DNA of 64,000 nt, taken from Gammaproteobacteria bacterium (GTDB lineage: Bacteria > Pseudomonadota > Gammaproteobacteria > Pseudomonadales > Pseudohongiellaceae). Where the stretch lies: NCBI GenBank assembly GCA_019654215.1, contig BPDI01000002.1, forward strand, positions 84,007 to 148,006, given 5' to 3'. Positions 58,187 to 64,000 of the stretch are shown piece after piece. Position 1 is the stretch's first letter; every line of letters starts with the position of its first letter. A model generated the notes under the pieces. It did no database searches. It saw only the letters and a program-made list of their open reading frames with translations, and was not told where the DNA came from. Position numbers and translations under genes: made by a program.

Positions 58187-59103
58187 CTAGTTTGTTTCGT
58201 AGCTCGAAAAGCTGTCTTCGCCTTCGCCGCCGATAAAAACTGAATACTTGGCATCGCCGGTGAAGTTTGCTTTCAAGAACGCATAGACATATTTTCCTTG
58301 GGCTTCTAGCTCAGATCCTTGATTGGCGGGAATCATGTGTCCGCCTTCGGCAAATTCCATGTATACCTTCGAAGTTGAAGCATTAATGGAATCATAGAGC
58401 ATGCGTGCATGGGTATCTGGTGGGGCAATCGATCGTCAGCAGTTGCGATAATAAGCGTTGGGGTTGTAACACCATTCAAATCACCTTCGAATGACTGACC
58501 TAGTTCACAACAATAAGGAGTAAGAGGAAAGACCCCTTTAATTGCATCGCCTAACTCTTCGGCTGCTCTTAATGAGGCGCCGCCCCCTAAAGAATGCCCC
58601 ATGATGGCGATTTGGCTCTCATCGAGCTTGTTGGCGAGAGGGCTCTGGCTTGTTTGCGTTCTCGCGCTTAATCAATTCAATCCCGGCAATCAACGCGTTT
58701 TTTCTTTGTTCGAGATTATCTTCTGGCGTGTTGGTTTCAATAATCGCAGTGATTATGCCAACAGATGCCCGCATAGGACCCCACCAGTCATATACCTCTG
58801 GTGTGCCACGAAATCCTGGCGACATAACAACGGCACCGTTGGGGAGATCGAAACTCAAGGTCAGCGGATAGAAAATGGTCACACTGGCAAATTCGTCAAG
58901 ATCTGTGCCGGTCTCATAAGTGCGGGCTTCAAATAATCGATCATCGAAGAAATTTGCTGCATTTCTTGCAAATGTGCGTCCTTCAGGACGATATCGACCA
59001 GCGCTATTATCTTGGGCGGAAACCGTGAAAGCGGCAAGGTGCTTGCTATTAGAGCAATCCCCATTAGATAAGCCGTCAGGGATTTCATTCTCAGTAAATT
59101 CAT
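58187..59103 (-). CDS. Secreted alpha/beta-hydrolase resembling PET hydrolase/cutinase (frameshifted)
   Basis: Restored across about three to four indels. From ATG 59103 (AGAGGT upstream) a signal peptide ends near FTVSAQ, then GRYRPEGRTFARNAANFFDDRLFEARTY and TIFYPLTLSFDLPNGAVVMSPGFRGTPEVYDWWGPMRASVGI follow. The nucleophile elbow is GHSLGGG. FPLTPY, TPTLIIATADDRLAPPDTHARMLYDSI and YMEFAEGGHMIP give the expected acid (D) and histidine. The order and spacing match polyester hydrolases (compare GxSxGGG, PLTPW and the D/H pair of IsPETase), and the tail VYAFLKANFTGDAKYSVFI also fits. Close relatives among cutinases and dienelactone-hydrolase-type proteins make polyester activity unproven. Confidence 0.65.
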
Positions 59104-59396
59104 TTCAGTTAACCTCTCGTTTGTCATCGTGGTTAATCTAGAGCATTTTTATTTTTAGTCCTGGGTCAATGGGACCTGCAGAAAAATCAAATATAGCAAA
59201 GAGTTCAGGGGAGAGAAACAGAGTATAGATCCGGGCCCCGGGCCCCAAAATTGGGCTTTCAGCGCTTTCTTGGGGAGCCATGGACCTGAAATCTAATTCC
59301 TATTATTCTCAGTCTTCCTAAAAACAACTTGAAGTATCTATAAGTCATGAAGTTTTTGCTGAATTTCTTGTTAATTTGGACCCAAGTCCTGAGTAA

Positions 59397-60139
59397 ATGG
59401 TTAGTGTGGGTGTCACCCTCAGTTTAATCTTGGTTACCTCTGCTCAGGAATTGGGGGATCACACATACTCTACCGAGGCTATTGAGCGAGGAAGTCGAAT
59501 CTACTCCCGCGAATGCGCCTTATGCCACGGCCCTCAGGGGGATATCGTCGATGGTGTCAATCTTCGCACTGGCTATTTAGAAACGTGCGCTCAGATGAGG
59601 ACATACGCCGGGTGGTTATTCGGGCCCCGGGGGAAGGCCAAATGCCTGCGTTTGGATTAAGCGATAACGATCTCAATGCCATCGTTGCCTACATTAGAGC
59701 CGGGTTTGATCCTGAAGGAGTAGCATTCGCATTGGTGATCCGGCTCGTGGGCAAACTTTGTTCGAAGGAAAAGGAGAGTGTGCTAGTTGTCATCGTATTG
59801 ATGGTGTGGGACCAAGAACCGCGCCTGATTTATCAGAGATTGGTGCTATTCGCACACCGGCTTCATTACAAAGAAATTTATTGGATCCTGCTGCGGCGAT
59901 ACTACCAATTAACAGATCAATTCGGATCTAACACGGGATGAAGAGACTGTTACTGGTCGCGTTTGAATGAAGATACCTATACGGTCCAAGTAATTGATTC
60001 CAATGAGCAGCTTCGTTCGTTTCGAAAATCTGACTCGTCAATTATGAATCAGGTGCAGCCTAGTAAGTCACCAACCACATTAAACAGCGATGAGGTTGCA
60101 GATGTGGTTGGCTATTTATTAACTCTGCGAGGTCAATAA
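59397..60139 (+). CDS. Periplasmic dihaem cytochrome c (frameshifted)
   Basis: Restored across several frames from the ATG at 59397. A short signal (SLILVTSAQ) is followed by ERGSRIYSRECALCHGPQGDIVDGVNL, whose CxxCH binds the first haem. After a shift FRNVRSDEDIRRVVIRAPGEGQMPAFGLSDNDLNAIVAYI supplies the Met ligand (GQMPAFG). The second domain reads RIGDPARGQTLFEGKGECASCHRIDGVGPRTAPDLSEIG (second CxxCH) and ends DVVGYLLTLRGQ. At least four indels occur. Its stop overlaps the PQQ dehydrogenase start (TAATG), so it probably accepts electrons from that enzyme. Confidence 0.75.
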
Positions 60140-61789
60140 TGAACCAGTTAATTCTTTCTTACGCGACAAATTTTTTCATTGTCGGCCTAAGCACGGCGAT
60201 TCAGTTATCGCACAAGTTCCTTATGACAGAATCTTAAACGCCAACGAGGAACCGCATAACTGGTTGACCTATAACGGTGGTTATATGAGTCAACGTCATA
60301 GTTTGTTGGATCAGATAACTAAAGAGAATGTGGAAAACCTGGAGCTAAAGTGGGTTCTCCAAAATCAGGTATTCGGTGCTTGGCAATCTAATCCGATTAT
60401 CGTTGATGGCATCATGTATGTTACTGAAGACCTAATAGTGTGATGGCAGTTGATGCAGTAACCGGCAGGGTTTTTGGAAGTATCGTCATCAGAATGCGAA
60501 AACGCAGAGTTTGTTGTGGTGCAAACAATCGCGGAGTGGCGGTACTCAATGACAAAGTTTACATGGGAACCCTAGATGCAAATCTACTCGCTCTCGACCG
60601 TATTAATGGACAGCTTCTATGGAAAACTGAGGTCGGAGATGTAAACCTCGCCTACTCAATCACAATGGCTCCCTTAGCAGTTAAAGACAAAATAATGGTG
60701 GGCGTTGGCGGTGGAGAATTCGGCATTCGTGGTTATGTTGCCGCTTATGATGCTGAGACTGGCGAAGAGGCCTGGAAGACTTACACCATTCCTGGGCCTG
60801 GTGAGCCAGGCCATGACAGTTGGGAAGGAGATGATTGGGAACATGGCGGTGCGCCGGTTTGGATTACCGGTTCCTTTGACCCTGATCTAAATTTGACTTA
60901 CTGGGGGGTTGGTAACCCTGGTCCTGATTGGAATGCTGGACAACGTCCTGGAGACAATCTTTATTCAGATTCTGTCATTGCATTGGATGCGGACACCGGC
61001 GAATTAACCTGGCACTTTCAATTTACGCCTAATGAGGCTATGACTACGATTCGGTTCAGGTTCCTGTATTGGCCGATATGGTTTGGCGTGGTGAGGTGAA
61101 ACAACTAATGATGTGGGCTAACCGTAATGGTTATTTCTATGTACTAGATCGAACCAATGGTGAATTCTTGGAAGGAAAACCCTATGTGCGAGTGAATTGG
61201 TCTAGGGTCTGGATGAAAATGGCCGACCGATTCCGACGCCGCAACCAGAAGGAATGCCGACTTATCCAGGCAATCAGGGTGGGACTAATTGGTACCCACC
61301 TTCTTATAATCCTAATACTGGCTTGTTCTATTTTAGTGCCTGGGAAAACTACGCCACTATATACAGAGCAGAAGAATCAGAATACGTGCCGGGCCAGGCG
61401 TTTCTGGGAGGAGGATTCTCTGTTTAGCACCGTCACCCGGAGCACCTACTATTGGAATTGGGCGCACTAATCCGATTAACAATTGGACTGATGAAGTTGG
61501 ATACGCTTCATTAAAAGCTATGGATCCCCAAACTGGCGAACAAGTCTGGTCATATAATCAATTTGATGTCAGTGATAGTGGTATGTTGACTACTACTACC
61601 GATGTTTTGTTTACCGGCGGGCGTGAAGGTTATTTTCATGCAATCGATGCAGAGAGTGGCGAACTACTCTGGAATGTTGGTCTGGGTGGTCAGATCGTAA
61701 TGGCGCCAGTTACTTACATGGTAGGTGGCGTTCAATATGTTTCTGTGATTTCTGGAAACAGTTTGTCGACTTTTGCATTAGGAGACTAA
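60139..61789 (+). CDS. PQQ-dependent alcohol dehydrogenase-like quinoprotein (frameshifted)
   Basis: Fragments over several frames give one eight-bladed propeller of about 540 residues: NWLTYNGGYMSQRHSLLDQIT, VMAVDAVTGRVFW, AEFVCCGANNRGVAVLNDKV (the vicinal Cys-Cys of PQQ dehydrogenases), EPGHDSWEGDDWEHGGAPVW, YWGVGNPGPDWN, WHFQFTPNEAYDYD (catalytic aspartate region), LLWNVGLGGQIVMAPVTYMVGGVQYVSV. It starts at ATG 60139 with a signal-like N-terminus. Quinoprotein alcohol dehydrogenases oxidise alcohols or aldehydes in the periplasm and pass electrons to cytochrome c, here encoded just upstream. PQQ synthesis genes are not in the window. The substrate is unknown. About six indels are needed. 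Confidence 0.82.
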
Positions 61790-61820
61790 TTAATAGTCAT
61801 AAGGGGTCAGGATTAAAATT

Positions 61821-62825
61821 TTGAGGAAGGTGCTTCGATTTTAATTGTTACTTTTGTGAGCTTGGGCATTAATGCTCAGGTTAACGATCCGATTCACTCC
61901 CAGTGAAGACTTTGAAATCGACTATAACTTTTTCAAAATGCCTGTAGGAAGAGCTATTGGTTCGACTGCCGGCATAAGTTTGCATCCTGATGGCAGTAGT
62001 TTTTGGGTTTTCGATCGTTGTGGTGCGAATGACTGTGTTGGATCGGACCTCGATCCCATTATGCAGTTCGATTTAGATGGCAATCATCTTATTAGTTTTG
62101 GCGCCAACATGTTTGTGCGCCCTCACGGTGTATACGTGGACCATGAGGGCAATGTCTGGGTAACTGATGGAGAAGGGCCAAACGGTGAAGACCCTCGTAG
62201 AGATGGCAAAGGACACCAGGTTTTCAAATTCAGCCCAAGCGGTGAAGTTCTCATGGAGCTGGGTAAGCCTGGGGTTTCTGGAGATGGTCCTTATGAGTTT
62301 AACCAACCTTCCGCAGTTTTAGTTACCCCAAAAGGAGATATTTTCATCGGCGATGGTCATGGCGGCCGTTCCAATAGTCGCATCATGAAGTACAACTCCG
62401 AAGGAGAGTTCATTTTAAGCTGGGGAGCTCAAGGATCAGAACCTGGAAACTTTGCCGTACCCCATGACCTGGCCATGGACTCTCTCGGCAGATTGTTTGT
62501 CGGCGATCGCGGCAATAATCGAGTACAAGTATTCGATAAAGAGGGAAACTTTATTCTTGAATGGGAACAGTTTGGTAGACCCAGTGGAATATTTATCGAT
62601 GACAATGACATGCTTTATGTTACCGACTCATCTTCGACGCCGAGAAGCAATCCTGGTTTTGACGAAGGAATAAGAGTAGCTAGTGTGCACGATGGAAAAG
62701 TTACTCTGTTTCTAGATGATCCTCATGAAGATGGCACTCAAGAAGGCGTCGTGGTTGATAAGCAAGGCAATATTTACGGATCTCTTACCGCTGGTATGGC
62801 GCTACGGAAGTACGTATTGAAGTAA
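61821..62825 (+). CDS. Exported NHL-repeat protein, peptidyl-alpha-hydroxyglycine amidating lyase-like (5' frameshift)
   Basis: ORF 61872..62825 has NHL blades such as PHGVYVDHEGNVWVTDGEG, QPSAVLVTPKGDIFIGDGHGG, VPHDLAMDSLGRLFVGDRGNNRVQVFDKEGNF and RPSGIFIDDNDMLYVTDSSS. The two PH.. blades and the layout match bacterial proteins annotated as peptidyl-alpha-hydroxyglycine alpha-amidating lyase family, but such names are mostly by similarity. Upstream in other frames ILIVTFVSLGINAQVNDP gives a signal peptide, so the true start is near the TTG at 61821 (or an earlier codon). The restored length is about 330 residues. It lies 32 bases after the PQQ dehydrogenase, in the same orientation. Confidence 0.75.
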
Positions 62826-63019
62826 AGATTTGTTTTAGATGACCTTATGCTTGGTTGTCTGTTTCTCGGTAAAAATTCTTACTCGCTACCAGTCTTATTT
62901 CCTTCATTACTGAGTGCATTTCTATTCTCCTGGGCTGATCCAGCCGAATACAATTTATAACATCTGTGCGAGGAGGCTTATGTCATACTCGCCTCCAATT
63001 TGATTTACGCTAGGAAAAT

Positions 63020-64000
63020 ATGTTCTCAAAACAAGGCTTTATAACCCAACATCTTTTCTCTGTTGATCGTAGCGGTTAGTCAGGCTGCTTTCGCTCAGGA
63101 CAATCTCGGTGAGGATTCGACGGTGCGCTATCCCGCCATCTATTTTTCTGAGTGGGCTCCGGTTACCGCGCAAGATATGTTGGACCGTATTCCTGGTTTA
63201 GATGCTGGCGGTGGCTTTGGACCTCCCGGCGGCGGTGGTGGAGGATTCGGCGGTGGACCACCCGGGGCGGCGGATTCGGAGGAGGGCCTCCTCCGGGGTT
63301 TTTTGGTCGTGGTGGCGGTGGTGGCGGTGGTCGCGGATTCGGCGGCGGCAGTCGAGAGACTGAAATCCTCATTAATGGAAAGCGTACTGCAGGGAAAAAC
63401 AATAGCACGGGAGGACAGCTCACCCGCATCACCTCAGATCAAGTCGACTATATTGAAATTATACGTGGTACTTCAGGTGAGCTAGATGTGCGTGGCAGTG
63501 GCCAGGTAGTTAACGTAGTTTTATATGACACTTTTACTGATTCTACGATGCAGTATCAAGCGCAAGCTTCACAATCTGATAACAATACAATTTCTCCATC
63601 AGGAACTTTTTCCTACAGTGGGCAAATTGAAGGTTTAAATTTTTTAGTAAGTGCCAGCCACAGCGATAATTACTTTAAAAGTATTAGCAAGGAAAATTCT
63701 ATCCTCGGTGACTTTTCTCCTAATGATTTTATTCAAGAGATTCGTGAATCAGATGGGAAACAATTCAACTCTCAGTACTAATTTAGATTACGAAATAAAT
63801 GGAAATAGTTCTGCGCGTTTCAATGCCCTCTATTCTGATGGTGATCGACCTAGCGAATTAGTACGTCACACAATAGATCTAAGCGTGCAGCCCAACCTTA
63901 CAACTTATCAAAGAGAAGATGCACCGTCGGAGAATGATAATTGGGAGATTGGTGGCGACTATGAATATATTACCGAACAGGTAGTCGTTATAAAATTTTG
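63020..64000 (+). CDS. TonB-dependent receptor with Gly-rich plug insert, truncated by window end
   Basis: The start is an ATG at 63020 (AGGA before it). A signal peptide (VAVSQAAFAQ) follows a one-base correction. The plug domain reads STVRYPAIYFSEWAPVTAQDMLDRIPGL, then a stretch of about 45 residues that is nearly all Gly, Pro and Phe, broken by a frame error, then RETEILINGKRTAGKNN and VDYIEIIRGTSGELDVRGSGQVVNVVL. The barrel starts (TFSYSGQIEGLNFLVSASHSDN) and continues in another frame to the window end (NWEIGGDYEYITE). It is a paralogue of the receptor at 55.8-57.9 kb, which has only ~20 Gly-rich residues at this place. Confidence 0.8.

Noticed and set aside
59230-59280. GC-rich gggccccgggcccc stretch upstream of the cytochrome gene
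   Set aside because: Short and not a clean inverted repeat with a T tract; could be chance, and no function can be supported.
63163-63432. Minus-strand Pro-rich ORF in the last receptor
   Set aside because: Antisense to the Gly-rich plug repeat; low complexity.
1-64000. Programmed frameshifting or stop-codon recoding as explanation for split genes
   Set aside because: Breaks are at many unrelated positions and in housekeeping genes, with no slippery site, pseudoknot or SECIS pattern; indel error is simpler.
1-64000. CRISPR arrays, insertion sequences, prophage or rRNA
   Set aside because: No repeated spacers, transposase, integrase, phage structural gene or rRNA sequence was found on reading both strands and the ORF track.

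Overview
This is a 64 kb piece of a Gram-negative, probably marine, gammaproteobacterial chromosome. The evidence for that is the set of lipoprotein and signal peptides, TonB-dependent receptors, TRAP and RND transporters, an E. coli-type ferredoxin-NADP reductase, the DNA glycosylase Tag, DUF2333/DUF2937 genes and a tRNA-Arg with encoded CCA. I cannot fix the genus. The sequence carries many single-base indels: about half of the clear genes are broken into two or more frames, yet homology continues smoothly across each break, and even housekeeping genes such as fpr are affected. I therefore read most breaks as sequencing or assembly error and give whole-gene coordinates that span them. No CRISPR array, insertion sequence, prophage or rRNA was seen.

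Layout. 1-6.8 kb: DUF2333 tail, DUF2937, a SulP anion transporter, then (minus strand) a TAXI-type TRAP transporter with an NADP-dependent oxidoreductase. 7.2-18.1 kb: a long minus-strand run of envelope genes, comprising two membrane-anchored coiled-coil proteins, an M16 zinc-protease lipoprotein, an ABC-2 exporter (ATPase plus permease), a PDZ lipoprotein, two FG-GAP/VCBS proteins and a small membrane protein. 18.2-24.1 kb: a divergent MacAB/TolC-like tripartite exporter, followed by an exported amidase. Together 7-24 kb looks like a coherent but unassigned envelope/export system and is the best candidate here for undescribed biology.

26-39 kb: fpr, a dicarboxylate/amino-acid symporter, an RND transporter with LolA-like and DUF1302-like outer-membrane partners, an FAD oxidase-SDR-nitroreductase run, a degenerate receiver-like protein, an exported FAH-family enzyme, a VOC protein and tag. 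39-48 kb: exported RidA, a DUF5916-like outer membrane protein, tRNA-Arg, an HbpS/GlcG-like protein, a TolB-like propeller, a PPOX flavoprotein operon with a 41-aa membrane protein, a GFA protein and a Tat-type TIM-barrel isomerase.

48-51.5 kb: a two-component system (winged-helix regulator then sensor kinase) divergent from a tiny secreted protein. 51.6-64 kb: a catabolic and nutrient-uptake island with a CaiB CoA-transferase, a secreted PHP-type metallohydrolase, a two-domain TonB-like lipoprotein, a TonB-dependent receptor, a secreted alpha/beta-hydrolase resembling PET hydrolase/cutinase, a dihaem-type cytochrome c, a PQQ alcohol dehydrogenase, an NHL-repeat (amidating-lyase-like) protein and a second receptor of the same family cut by the window end. 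The likely theme is uptake and periplasmic oxidation or hydrolysis of an organic substrate, but the substrate cannot be read from sequence.
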